64,000 bases of DNA from Halomonas urmiana (lineage in GTDB: Bacteria > Pseudomonadota > Gammaproteobacteria > Pseudomonadales > Halomonadaceae), in assembly GCF_005780185.1 (NCBI RefSeq), contig NZ_VBUI01000020.1:1-64000 (forward strand). The letters run 5' to 3'. Position numbers and translations under genes: made by a program. How positions within the stretch are numbered: position 1 is the first letter of the stretch; each line of letters begins with the position of its first letter. This document shows, piece by piece, positions 46,286 through 54,661 of this stretch. Below the pieces are notes generated by a model. It made no database searches and was not told where the DNA came from. It saw only the letters and a list, made by a program, of their open reading frames with translations.

Positions 46286-47197
46286 TTACTCCCAGGCGGC
46301 GCCTTCCAGGGCGTCCAATGGAATCTTCAGGTAGCGCTTGCCATTGGCTTCGGGTTCCGGCAGGTGGCCGCCCCGGGTGTTGATCTGCAGGGAGTGCAGG
46401 ATCAGCTTGGGCATCGGCAGCTCGCTGTCGCGCTCGTCGCGCATTGCCGTGTAGTCATCCTCGGTGACGCCGCCGGCCAGATGCTTGTTGGTCTCGCGCT
46501 GCTCGCGCACCGTGCTCTCCCACTGCGGCTCGCGACCATCGGGCATGTAGTCGTGGCCGGTGAACAGCCGCGTCGCGCCGGGCAGCACCAGGATCGCCTG
46601 GATGGAGCGCCACAGCTGGCGGGCGTCGCCGCCGGGGAAGTCAGCCCGGGCGGTGCCGAAGTCCGGCTGGAAGAGGGTGTCATGGACGAAGGCGGCATCG
46701 CCGATCACGTAGGTGATCGAGGCCAGGGTATGGCCCGGCGAGAACATTACCCGCGCCTCCAGCTCGCCGATGCGGAAGGAGTCGCCCTCGGCGAACAGCC
46801 GATCCCATTGCGAGCCGTCGGCGGGAAAGTCGGGCCAGTGGTAGAGCTCCTTCCAGAGCTTCTGTACCTCCACCACCTTCTCGCCGATGGCAGTGGGGGC
46901 GCCTGTCTTCTCACTCAGGTACTGCGCCGCGGAGAAGTGGTCGGCGTGGGGGTGGGTATCGAGGATCCACTGCACCTGGAGCCCCTGGTCCTTGACGTAG
47001 GCCAGCAGCTCGTCGGCGTGGTGGGTGGCGGTCGCGCCGGACTTCTCGTCGAAGTCGTGGACCGGGTCGATGATCGCGCACTGGCGGGTCGCCGGGTCGC
47101 TGACCACGTACTGCACGCTGAAGGTGCGCGGGTCGAAGAAACCGGCCACGTCGGGAGTGCCGGCACCACTGCTCGGGGAGAGGGCGAAGGTCTTCAT
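46286..47197 (-). CDS. Metallo-beta-lactamase-fold persulfide (sulfur) dioxygenase, copy 2
   Basis: A 303-residue enzyme of the same family as copy 1, with metal motif THPHADH (His82, His84, Asp86, His87), SPGHTLASITYVIGD, FVHDTLFQPDFGTARADFPGGD and FTGHDYMPDG. It has a longer N-terminus and an insertion (VQKLWKELYHWPDF). AGGAGGT precedes the ATG. The two copies differ enough to be old paralogues, perhaps with different substrates or metal use. A candidate operator lies at 47251-47272. Confidence 0.87.
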   Translation of the reverse strand: MKTFALSPSSGAGTPDVAGFFDPRTFSVQYVVSDPATRQCAIIDPVHDFDEKSGATATHHADELLAYVKDQGLQVQWILDTHPHADHFSAAQYLSEKTGAPTAIGEKVVEVQKLWKELYHWPDFPADGSQWDRLFAEGDSFRIGELEARVMFSPGHTLASITYVIGDAAFVHDTLFQPDFGTARADFPGGDARQLWRSIQAILVLPGATRLFTGHDYMPDGREPQWESTVREQRETNKHLAGGVTEDDYTAMRDERDSELPMPKLILHSLQINTRGGHLPEPEANGKRYLKIPLDALEGAAWE

Positions 47198-47250
47198 GGG
47201 TCACCTCCTGATGGCGCCCGGCCTCGACCGGGCGGTGATTACCGAATTCG

Positions 47251-47272
47251 GAATAACCTTAGCATATTATTC
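47251..47272. promoter_or_regulatory. Candidate operator upstream of dioxygenase copy 2
   Basis: GAATAA-N10-TTATTC is a 6-bp perfect inverted repeat in a local AT-rich patch 54 bp before the start of copy 2. The form (AT-rich dyad) suits an ArsR/BigR/SqrR-type repressor responding to sulfane sulfur. No such regulator gene is in the window, so this is inference. Confidence 0.4.
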
Positions 47273-47347
47273 TCTATACACCGATTGAGGCCGTGCATGG
47301 TCGCGATAGTTCCAGGCCGCCCCGGAAGCGGCCTGCTCGCCCCAACG

Positions 47348-47383
47348 CAAGGCGCCCGCAACCCGGAGGTCGCAGGCGCCTTG
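47348..47383 (-). terminator. Hairpin after the rhodanese-DsrE-DUF2892 unit
   Basis: CAAGGCGCC (47348-47356) pairs with GGCGCCTTG (47375-47383), with partial extension of the stem inside. It lies 30-65 bp beyond the stop of the DUF2892 gene. The T-tract is weak (CCTTGCGTTGG), so efficiency is uncertain. Confidence 0.6.
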
Positions 47384-47412
47384 TGGAACACTACCGTCCC
47401 GAGCCGTGCTGC

Positions 47413-47604
47413 CTACTTGTTCGGCTTGCGGGTATTGATACCCAGCAGTTTCCAGGCCGGACAGAAGTTGAACAGGCCGGTGGCCAGCGGCACCACGCCG
47501 ATCCAGCCCCAGACGCCGATGGTGCCGGTCAGGGCCAGCAGGATCAGCACGGCCCCGACCACGATACGGGCAATCTTGTCGATACCGCCCACGTTGCTCT
47601 TCAT
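47413..47604 (-). CDS. DUF2892 small membrane protein, copy 2
   Basis: A 63-residue two-helix protein starting MKSNVGGIDKIARIVVGAVL, ending NFCPAWKLLGINTRKPNK. It is a close paralogue of 42634-42825: same length, with the NVGGIDK, GWIG and TGL blocks shared. It lies 29 bp after the DsrE-like gene and is probably cotranscribed with it and the rhodanese gene. DUF2892 is the membrane part of YgaP-type rhodaneses, so here rhodanese and anchor may be separate proteins. Confidence 0.85.
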   Translation of the reverse strand: MKSNVGGIDKIARIVVGAVLILLALTGTIGVWGWIGVVPLATGLFNFCPAWKLLGINTRKPNK

Positions 47605-47633
47605 GACGGACTCCTTGGGTTCGCTTCGGACGC

Positions 47634-48107
47634 TCAGAAGCTGTAAACGGGGATGGACGGGTCGCGCATCATCTCGGCCATCGGACCGGGAGCGGCCACG
47701 CCGACGCCCTCGCGCAGGTTGTCCTCGCCCAGGTCGCTGTTGGGCAGATAGATCGCGCAGACATCCACCTGGGCGCCCTTCTCCATCAGCATCTGCAGGA
47801 TGCCTTCCGGCTTGACCTGGCCAGCCGGATTGCTCGGGGGCGTGTTGATCGCCTCGGCACTTTCATAGCCCTCGACGGCCAGGTGGCCGGCGGCGTCGCA
47901 GAGCAGGATATGCAGGTCGGTGCCCTGCTGCTGCATGGCGTTGGAGAGGATCATCGCCATGCCCTGGGTCTGCAGCGAGTCGCTGGTGAGGATCACCAGG
48001 GCCCGGTCCTGCGGCTCGTCGCCGCCGTGGTTATCGGCCAGGGCAGCGGTGCCCAGGCTCATGGCACCGGCGGCAACGGCTACGCCAAGGGTCGTCTTGA
48101 AGCTCAT
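47634..48107 (-). CDS. Exported DsrE-family protein
   Basis: A 157-residue protein with an N-terminal signal peptide (about 1-24, ending ALADN) and a DsrE/DsrF-like domain. Cys70 is in HILLCDAAG and Cys117 in VDVCAIYLPN. DsrE proteins bind and hand over sulfane sulfur; a periplasmic version next to a periplasmic rhodanese suggests sulfur relay outside the cytoplasm. GAGGT precedes the ATG at 48107; an earlier frame start at 48170 would put extra residues ahead of the signal peptide. Confidence 0.82.
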   Translation of the reverse strand: MSFKTTLGVAVAAGAMSLGTAALADNHGGDEPQDRALVILTSDSLQTQGMAMILSNAMQQQGTDLHILLCDAAGHLAVEGYESAEAINTPPSNPAGQVKPEGILQMLMEKGAQVDVCAIYLPNSDLGEDNLREGVGVAAPGPMAEMMRDPSIPVYSF

Positions 48108-48187
48108 GGTGTTACCTCGATTCATTGGGGTCGATCGTGGGAGCAAGCCTGCTCGGACGTGACCGAGCACGACCTCGTTAAAATCGC

Positions 48188-48775
48188 TTATTCAGCCGGG
48201 CGCCAGGCCACATCGGGGTCGATCTCGTAGCTCCAGGGCAGTCCGGAATTGCGCCAGCCATTGACTGCACGCACGCCCCTGGAGTCACCCTCCTCGAGCT
48301 TGCCGCCCTCGAAGCCATCGGTCACCGAATAGACCTGGCTGTAGCCCATCTCGGCGATCACGTCGGCGCCGGGGGCGCTGCGGGTGGAGCCGGAGCGGCA
48401 CATGACGATGATCGGGTCGTCCTCGGCTACCTCCAGGGCCTCCAGTTCGGCGCGCACCTGAGCCTCGAAGTCAGCATTCCTGACCATCGGCCAGGTCTTC
48501 GCCTCCTCGTCGAAGTTGTCGCGATCGGCCAGCACCCAGGGCACGTGGATGTCGGTGGGCTCGGCGAAGCCGGTGAACTTGATCTCGATGGGGTCGCGCA
48601 CGTCGATCAGCACGGCCTTCTCGTTCTCCTGCATCAGTTCATGGGCCTCGCTCGCCGTGACGTAGAGCCCCAGTTGGGTCTCCCGGTAGGCGGGAACCTC
48701 TTCCTCGGCCAGTGCCGGGGCGGCAACCAGAGTCGCCGCCAGCAGGGAACCGGCCAGCAGGTGCGTCATTTTCAT
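48188..48775 (-). CDS. Exported single-domain rhodanese
   Basis: A 195-residue protein with a signal peptide (about 1-23, ending APALAEE) and a rhodanese domain. It has VLIDVRDPIE at about 55-64 and the active loop CRSGSTRS with catalytic Cys126. It would move sulfane sulfur, for example from thiosulfate, to an acceptor in the periplasm. GAGGG precedes the ATG at 48775. It is the first gene of the long minus-strand sulfur cluster and is followed at 81 bp by the DsrE-like gene. Confidence 0.87.
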   Translation of the reverse strand: MKMTHLLAGSLLAATLVAAPALAEEEVPAYRETQLGLYVTASEAHELMQENEKAVLIDVRDPIEIKFTGFAEPTDIHVPWVLADRDNFDEEAKTWPMVRNADFEAQVRAELEALEVAEDDPIIVMCRSGSTRSAPGADVIAEMGYSQVYSVTDGFEGGKLEEGDSRGVRAVNGWRNSGLPWSYEIDPDVAWRPAE

Positions 48776-48960
48776 AACAAAACCCTCTAAGCAAATAACT
48801 TTTACTTTAGCACTGAAGTCTAGTCCAATGCCGCATCGTCTGCATGAGGCATCTGGACGCACCTTGATTCAGGTCAACGTGGCGGGAGCAAGGAGGACAA
48901 TGGGCAGCCGGAGGAGACCATCAGGGTGAGCCAGCGAAGCGCATCGCTGCGTGGGCCAGC

Positions 48961-50370
48961 TCAGAGCTCGATACGGTCACCGTAGGCGGGAATCTCGGCC
49001 GCGATGTCGCTGCGGGCGAGAGCCGCCTGCAGCGCCTGCTGGGCGCCAGGCTCGCCATGCACCAGATAGAAGCGCGGCCGGTTGCGGAAGGCCCCGGCCC
49101 AGCCCAGCAGCTGGGTCTGACCGGCGTGAGCGGAGAAGCCGCCGATGGTATGGACCTTCGCCTTGACCGCCAGGTCCCGACCCAGCACGCGGATCCGCTC
49201 GGCGCCGTCGACGATCTGGCGCCCCACCGTGCCCGCGGCCTGGAAGCCCACGATCACCAGCCGGGTATCGGCTCGCTCCAGGTTGTAGCGGAAATGGTGG
49301 ATGATGCGCCCGCCGTTGCACATCCCCGCCCCGGCGATGATGATCACCCCGCCATGGAGGCGATTGATGGCCATCGACTCCTCCACCGTGCGCGTCATGC
49401 GCAGGATCGGCAGGTACTGGCTGGTGTCTCCGCTGGCGGCCACGTTGAGCACCTTGAGGTCGTCGGGATCCAGGGCCTTGCGGGCGCGGTGGTAGAGCTC
49501 GGTGACCTTGATCGCCATGGGGCTGTCGAGGAACACCATCTGCTGGCGCAGGCGCCCTTCGTGATAGAGCACGCTCAGATGGTAGAGGATCTCCTGGGTG
49601 CGCCCTACGGCGAAGGCAGGAATCAGCACGTTGCCGCCCGCTTCGTGAGCCTCTTCCAGCACCTGGGCGAACTCCTCTAGGGTCTCCTCCAGTGGCCGAT
49701 GGTCGCGGTCGCCATAGGTGCTTTCCATCAGCACCAGGTCGGCGTCATAGAGCTTCTGGGGATCTTTCATCAGTACCGAGCTGGGATTGCCCAGATCTCC
49801 CGAGAAGACCAGCCGCTTCTGCTGCCCGCCGGAGGGCACGCCGAGTTCTACGATGGCCGACCCGAGGATATGGCCGGCGTCGTGGAACACCAGGGTCGCC
49901 CCGCCCGGCAGCCGGGTCGGCTGACCATAGGGGTGGGTCTCGCACAGCGATAGCGTCTGCGCCACGTCGTCCAGTTCATAGAGCGGCTCGACCAGCGGCT
50001 TGCCGTTCCGGCGGCGCCACTTGTTCTCCCATTCGACATCCTTGGCCATGATAAAGGCCGCGTCCTGGAGCATGATCTCCAGCAGGTCGCGGGTACCGCG
50101 GGTGCAGTGGATCGGCCCGTCATACCCCTCGCGGACGAGCTTCGGCAGCAGCCCCGAGTGGTCGAGATGGCCGTGGGAGAGCACCACCGCCTCGAGCTCA
50201 CGGGGCAGCTTGCCGAAGGATCTGGCGTTGGCCTCGTCGGCATCGCCGCCGCCCTGGTGCAGGCCACACTCCAGCAGCAGCCGATGCGTGTGGCGATCGC
50301 CGTCTACCTCGAGGAGGTAGCGGGAACCGGTGACTTCCTTGACCGCACCCTGGAAGGTCAGTGTCGACAT
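48961..50370 (-). CDS. Beta-CASP metallo-beta-lactamase RNA-processing-type nuclease
   Basis: A 469-residue protein with an MBL core (HGHLDHSG motif at about 65-72, [16 protein letters not shown]) and an inserted beta-CASP domain. It has [33 protein letters not shown] and the C-terminal [11 protein letters not shown] with RFYLVHGE. This is the CPSF73/YSH1-like group common in bacteria, presumed to act on RNA. It is not part of the sulfur pathway by sequence and has no close operon partner. Confidence 0.88.
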   Translation of the reverse strand: MSTLTFQGAVKEVTGSRYLLEVDGDRHTHRLLLECGLHQGGGDADEANARSFGKLPRELEAVVLSHGHLDHSGLLPKLVREGYDGPIHCTRGTRDLLEIMLQDAAFIMAKDVEWENKWRRRNGKPLVEPLYELDDVAQTLSLCETHPYGQPTRLPGGATLVFHDAGHILGSAIVELGVPSGGQQKRLVFSGDLGNPSSVLMKDPQKLYDADLVLMESTYGDRDHRPLEETLEEFAQVLEEAHEAGGNVLIPAFAVGRTQEILYHLSVLYHEGRLRQQMVFLDSPMAIKVTELYHRARKALDPDDLKVLNVAASGDTSQYLPILRMTRTVEESMAINRLHGGVIIIAGAGMCNGGRIIHHFRYNLERADTRLVIVGFQAAGTVGRQIVDGAERIRVLGRDLAVKAKVHTIGGFSAHAGQTQLLGWAGAFRNRPRFYLVHGEPGAQQALQAALARSDIAAEIPAYGDRIEL

Positions 50371-50466
50371 GGTCTCGCTCCCGGTGTCTGGCGTGGCGGG
50401 GCACGCTCGAGGCAGGCCCCTCTGCCCTCAGCATAACGGATTCGCGATATGTCGGCGCCGACGCGG

Positions 50467-50674
50467 CTAGACCTCCCCGGCGTGGTCTAGCTCCACCGCC
50501 TGGGACAGGCGCTCCGGCAGGTCGGGAATGGCCGCCTTGACGCGGTTCCAGCCGGGCGAGCCAGGCACGGGCCGGCGACCAGTCATAGCTGTGGTGGTCG
50601 AGCAGCGAGCCATCCAGGTCGGTGAAGACGAGGCGGGGCGGGCACGCGGATGGCGAAGCGGCTGAGGAGGGCAT
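50467..50674 (-). pseudogene. Remnant of a HAD-IIB phosphatase (mannosyl-3-phosphoglycerate phosphatase-like)
   Basis: From 50674 the minus strand encodes [30 protein letters not shown], the N-terminal HAD motif I of YedP/MPGP-type phosphatases. After about 45 codons similarity is lost. A different frame gives [22 protein letters not shown] and stops at 50467. The family normally has about 260-275 residues, so most of the gene has been deleted. It lies between the beta-CASP gene and the sugar-acid module, perhaps a scar of a rearrangement. Confidence 0.7.
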
Positions 50675-51004
50675 GGCGGGTCCGGCTCCAGGGTGGTGGA
50701 CTCGTCATGCCCCAAGCAAGAGGCGCGCCAGAGCGTATCGAAAGCGCCCTGCCACGGGGACATATGACCCTTTCACGGGCCTCGGCAACGTCACCGCACC
50801 AGAAATAGAGATGGGACCGCACCACCATGGTGCGCCGTGATGGTGCGCAGCACTCCCATGCTGGCAGCATGCCTTGACAGCGGACATCGTCACTGGACAA
50901 AGGCCGCTCACGCATTAGCCAATCCATCGATTTACGCTAGCCAACATCACCAGATATTCGCTATTATTTAGCCACCATTTTCGTACATTTTATCAGGTAA
51001 GCCA
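50675..51004. other. 330-bp gap upstream of gluconokinase
   Basis: No gene is supported here. The left part is GC-rich and contains the palindrome CATGCTG-G-CAGCATG (50857-50871) and inverted CACCATGGTG-type sequence. The right part (50900-51000) becomes AT-rich. It carries three direct TAGCCA repeats (50916-50922, 50938-50944, 50969-50975) and a TATTAT hexamer at 50962, and must hold the gntK promoter. Confidence 0.5.
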
Positions 51005-51517
51005 ATGATCAATCAGTCACCACTCTCACTGCTTGTCATGGGTGTATCCGGTTCTGGAAAGTCCCACATCGGCAGCCTGCTGGCCAGCACACTGCATGCC
51101 GACTTTATCGATGCCGATGACCATCACAGCCCGGCCAGCATCGCCAAGATGTCTCGCGGCGCCCCCCTCAACGACAGCGACCGTGAAGACTGGCTGCTCA
51201 CCCTGGCCGGCCTTTATCGGCAGCATCACGATCAGGGCAAGGACCTCGTCATCGCTTGCTCGGCCCTGAAACGACGCTATCGCGATGCTCTTCGCCAGGG
51301 CGCACCTGGGCTCAAGATTCTCTATCTAGATGGCAGCCGGGAAATACTCCTGGAGAGGCTAGGCGGACGGGCAGGACACTTCTTTGCCGGCGAGAATATG
51401 CTGGACAGCCAGCTTCACGACCTAGAAAAGCCCGGCGGCGATGAGGCGATCAGCCTCGATATCCGCCAGAGCCCCAACAGAATAATCGAGATTTTTCTTT
51501 CCCGTATAGCACGCTAG
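51005..51517 (+). CDS. gntK: Gluconokinase
   Basis: Phosphorylates D-gluconate to 6-phosphogluconate. The 170-residue protein has the P-loop VMGVSGSGKSHIG (about 12-24). It also has FIDADDHHSPASIAKMSRGAPLND, ACSALKRRYRDALR, LYLDGSREILLERL and GGRAGHFFAGENMLDSQ, all GntK/IdnK features. AGGTAA lies just upstream of the ATG. Its base and codon use is more AT-rich than neighbours, and it is one of few plus-strand genes, both consistent with acquisition by transfer. It faces the galactonate operon tail to tail. Confidence 0.94.
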   Translation: MINQSPLSLLVMGVSGSGKSHIGSLLASTLHADFIDADDHHSPASIAKMSRGAPLNDSDREDWLLTLAGLYRQHHDQGKDLVIACSALKRRYRDALRQGAPGLKILYLDGSREILLERLGGRAGHFFAGENMLDSQLHDLEKPGGDEAISLDIRQSPNRIIEIFLSRIAR

Positions 51518-51745
51518 CTGGATGGCTATCACCAGGCAATATGATGAATATAAAGCAAAAAGGATAAACAGAAATTTCAATAACAGCCGAGAAAAGAAAG
51601 AAGGGCAAATAGAAAAAAACAGTGCAATATCGCAGAAAAATCACATAACAACAGAACAATATCAGGCAACAATCGTCACCTGAATCAGGAATGGCTTACC
51701 TCCCAACGGTATCACCACGACTCCGCCATACTATCGATGGCCAGT
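51518..51745. other. Strongly AT-rich gap between gntK and dgoK
   Basis: These 228 bp between two convergent genes include long A-rich runs (for example AGAAAAGAAAGAAGG and AGAAAAAAACAG) that contrast with the GC-rich surroundings. Only weak hairpins are visible and no coding sequence is supported. It looks like foreign or unselected DNA at the junction of two metabolic modules. Confidence 0.55.
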
Positions 51746-52684
51746 TCAGTCGCCCCCCTGCTGATGGCGGCTGGCCAGGGCACAGATGCCGGCGAGGGTG
51801 GCATGATCGCTGTCGATCTCGCGCACCGTGCCCCCCATGAAGTCGATCGCCAGGCGATACAGGTGATTGAGCGCACAAGACCCGACCACCATCACCGGCG
51901 TGTCCGTGCCATGCAGCGCCACTTGGGTGCGCACCTCGTGACCGATCATCACGCCGGAGAGAAAGCTGCCCACCTGCTCGCCCTCGAGCCCGGCATACAG
52001 GTAGCGGCTACGTGCCTCGAACAGCGCATGCAGCAAGCCCGCCGGATGCCCTGCCACCTGCACGCCCTGCCGAAAGGCGACGACATCCACCTCGCCACCC
52101 TCACGTGAGGCCTCGCGAGCGGGTTCGCCCGGCAGAGTATGAAAGCACACCGCATGATAGAGCTCGCCGGTCATCATGGTGGTGAAGTCGACCAGCCGCC
52201 CGCCGGTCAGTGTCGCCCACTTGCTGTGGGTGCCCGGCAGGCAGCACAGGGCATCCTGCCGGCCGGCCAGCGCCAAGGCGCCGAAGGCCTGGACCTCCTC
52301 GCCGCGCATCACATCGACGTGGGCATCCCGCACTACCTTCACTCCCGGTACGATCCAGGCATTGGCCATCCCTGGGGCCGCCACCACATGCCGCGCCAGG
52401 GCGGAGGCATCGACCGGGAGCTCGAGCTGTGGTGCCTCGCTCCAGCCCCGCCTGGCCCCCACCATGCCGGCCAGATAGACCGGCACCTGGGCATCGTCGC
52501 GCCAGTCATCGACCTGCGCGGCGCAATAGTACGGGTACTCGCGACTGGTCATCGAACGCAGACCGGCATCCGAGCGGCGACTGCCCAGGCAGGCCCCGCT
52601 GTCACGATCGACCAGGAAGGCGCGAAAGTTGCTGGTCCCCCAGTCGATGGCGATCAGGCGACGCGATGTGGCAGCTTCCTTCAT
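51746..52684 (-). CDS. dgoK: 2-dehydro-3-deoxygalactonokinase
   Basis: Phosphorylates 2-keto-3-deoxy-galactonate in the De Ley-Doudoroff pathway. The 312-residue protein opens with the ASKHA phosphate loop LIAIDWGTSNFRAF. It has the DgoK features LAGMVGARRGW, VPGVKV, MRGEEVQAFGAL and CCLPGTHSKWATL, with VVGSCALNHLYRLA near the C-terminus. Its start overlaps the dgoA stop region by 4 bp. It is the last gene of the dgo unit. Confidence 0.93.
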   Translation of the reverse strand: MKEAATSRRLIAIDWGTSNFRAFLVDRDSGACLGSRRSDAGLRSMTSREYPYYCAAQVDDWRDDAQVPVYLAGMVGARRGWSEAPQLELPVDASALARHVVAAPGMANAWIVPGVKVVRDAHVDVMRGEEVQAFGALALAGRQDALCCLPGTHSKWATLTGGRLVDFTTMMTGELYHAVCFHTLPGEPAREASREGGEVDVVAFRQGVQVAGHPAGLLHALFEARSRYLYAGLEGEQVGSFLSGVMIGHEVRTQVALHGTDTPVMVVGSCALNHLYRLAIDFMGGTVREIDSDHATLAGICALASRHQQGGD

Positions 52685-53382
52685 GCGTCGGCCTCGCGCT
52701 CGAGCCCTTCGGCGGTGGCCAGGCTTTCACAGGCACGATGATATTCGGCGATCAACCCATTGGCCGCCGTGCCGACCTGGGCGGCCGACCAGCCGGTGCG
52801 GTAGATGCTGCCGCCAAGCCCGAACCCGTCGACGCCGGCATTCAGCCACTCCAGCATGTTGGAAGTATCGATGCCGCCGACCGCAAACACCGGCAGCTCG
52901 GCTGGCAGCACGGCCTTGAGATCTTTGAAATAGCCAATGCCCATCCGCGCGGCAGGAAATAGCTTGAGCGCCGTTGCCCCGGCCCTGGCGGCCGCCAGCG
53001 CCTCACTGGGCGTCAGGCAGCCGATCATCGGTACCAGGCCCTGCTCCACTGCCGCATCAATCACCGCCGCATCGGTGTTGGGGGTGATCACCAGCGGCGC
53101 CGCGAGCTCCGCCAGCCGCGAGCAGGCATCGGCCGTCAGCACGGTGCCTGCGCCAATCACCACGTCTGGCGGGCAACGCCTTGCGATGCGCTCGAGGCTA
53201 TCCCAGGGACACGGCGAATTCAGCGGAATCTCGATGAGCTTGATGCCAGCCTCGACCAGCGCATCGAAGATGGCATCGACTTCCTGCGGATTGATGCCGC
53301 GCAGGATCGCCACCAGCGGCAACTCGCGAAAGGCCGCGTGAAGCGCCGCCTGGTGCGTCTTGTTCATCAACTTAGTGTTCAT
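52681..53382 (-). CDS. dgoA: 2-dehydro-3-deoxy-6-phosphogalactonate aldolase
   Basis: Cleaves KDPGal to pyruvate and glyceraldehyde-3-phosphate. The 233-residue protein has the KDPG/KDPGal aldolase pattern: LVAILRGINPQEV, IEIPLNSPCPWDSLERIA, VIGAGTVLT, MIGCLTPSEAL and the Schiff-base Lys in TALKLFPA. Glu in the IEIPLN segment is the general acid/base region. GAGGT precedes the ATG at 53382, and the longer frame to 53643 overlaps dgoD and is rejected. It overlaps dgoK by 4 bp. Confidence 0.93.
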   Translation of the reverse strand: MNTKLMNKTHQAALHAAFRELPLVAILRGINPQEVDAIFDALVEAGIKLIEIPLNSPCPWDSLERIARRCPPDVVIGAGTVLTADACSRLAELAAPLVITPNTDAAVIDAAVEQGLVPMIGCLTPSEALAAARAGATALKLFPAARMGIGYFKDLKAVLPAELPVFAVGGIDTSNMLEWLNAGVDGFGLGGSIYRTGWSAAQVGTAANGLIAEYHRACESLATAEGLEREADA

Positions 53383-53455
53383 GACTACCTCGCTGCAGAC
53401 GCTCTCGCGTCGGTGTGGCGATGCGTGGATCGGGTCGCGCGCGGCCGGCACCCGA

Positions 53456-54604
53456 TCACCATTCGGCGATGCTGCCGTCTTCATGGGTCCATACCGGATT
53501 GCGCCAGCGGTGGCCGATCTTGGCGCGCGCCTCGACGAACGCCTCGTCGATCTCGACACCCAGCCCCGGCCCCTGCGGAATCGCGCAGAAGCCGTCCTTG
53601 ATCGACAGGGCCGACTTGTCGACCAGGTAGTCGAGCACGTCATTGTCCTGGTTATAGTGGATCCCCATGCTCTGTTCCTGGATGAAGGCGTTGTGGTTCA
53701 CCGCATCGACATGCAGCGAAGCCGCCAGCGTCAGCGGCCCCAGCGGGCAATGCGGGGCCAGAGCCACGTCATGGCAAGAGGCCAGGGTGGCGATCTTCAT
53801 GCCCTCACTGATGCCGCCGCAATGCGACAGGTCAGGCTGAACGATGTCGATCATGCCCTCCGCCAGGAGGTCGCGGAACTCGAAGCGAGTGTGCAGCCGC
53901 TCGCCGGTGGCCAGCGGATAACCGAGCCCCCCGGCAATATGCTTCAGGCACGGGAGGTGCTCGGGCGCCACCGGCTCCTCGACGAACATCGGATGGTAGG
54001 GCTCCAGCTCGCGCAGCAGCGACTTGGCCATCGGCCGATGTACACGACCATGGAAGTCGATGGCGATGCCGACGTCCGGACCGACCGCCTCGCGGGCCTC
54101 GGCGACCCGCCCTACCGCCTCGTCGATCTTGCGATGCGAATCGACGATCTGCATTTCCGACGAACCGTTCATCTTGAAGGCGGTGAAGCCTTGCTCGACC
54201 AGCCGGCTGGCCCCTTCCCCCACATCGCCGGGCCGATCACCACCGGTCCAGGCGTACATGCGCATCTTGTCACGCACCTTGCCGCCCAGAAGCTGGTAGA
54301 CCGGCACGTTGAGATCACGCCCCTTGAGGTCCCACAGGGCCTGGTCGATGCCGGCGATGGCACTCATCAAGATCGGGCCACCACGGTAGAAGCCGGCCCG
54401 GTAGAGGGTATTCCACAGATGCTCGATGCGATGGGGATCCTGGCCCACCAGGTAGTCGGCCAGTTCGTGAACGGCGGCCTCCACGGTGGCGGCACGCCCC
54501 TCGACCACCGGTTCGCCCCAGCCGTAGCAGCCCTCGTCGGTCTCGATCTTGAGAAACAGCCAGCGCGGCGGCACCTGCCAGGTCTTCAGCTTGGTAATCT
54601 TCAT
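53456..54604 (-). CDS. dgoD: D-galactonate dehydratase
   Basis: An enolase-superfamily enzyme of 382 residues converting D-galactonate to 2-keto-3-deoxygalactonate. It starts [20 protein letters not shown]. Metal ligands are in the [14 protein letters not shown] and ATGERL segments, and the catalytic His is in [12 protein letters not shown]. The N-terminal [22 protein letters not shown] is typical. It lies 52 bp after the TRAP transporter genes and before dgoA, so uptake and breakdown are one unit. Confidence 0.94.
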   Translation of the reverse strand: MKITKLKTWQVPPRWLFLKIETDEGCYGWGEPVVEGRAATVEAAVHELADYLVGQDPHRIEHLWNTLYRAGFYRGGPILMSAIAGIDQALWDLKGRDLNVPVYQLLGGKVRDKMRMYAWTGGDRPGDVGEGASRLVEQGFTAFKMNGSSEMQIVDSHRKIDEAVGRVAEAREAVGPDVGIAIDFHGRVHRPMAKSLLRELEPYHPMFVEEPVAPEHLPCLKHIAGGLGYPLATGERLHTRFEFRDLLAEGMIDIVQPDLSHCGGISEGMKIATLASCHDVALAPHCPLGPLTLAASLHVDAVNHNAFIQEQSMGIHYNQDNDVLDYLVDKSALSIKDGFCAIPQGPGLGVEIDEAFVEARAKIGHRWRNPVWTHEDGSIAEW

Positions 54605-54661
54605 AGGGAGTCCGTTAACGGGCCCAGTGGGACAGTCGAACAGAGACTGCCCCGCTGGGTA

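Noticed and set aside
45223-47197. Glyoxalase II or lactamase function for the two metallo-hydrolases
   Set aside because: The HXHADH motif with the DFPGGD and CHDY segments and the sulfur-gene neighbourhood fit ETHE1/Blh dioxygenases better, although an assay is needed for proof.
50198-50674. Intact 158-residue HAD phosphatase gene
   Set aside because: Only the first 45 codons resemble the family; the rest of that frame is a shadow overlapping the beta-CASP gene on the same strand.
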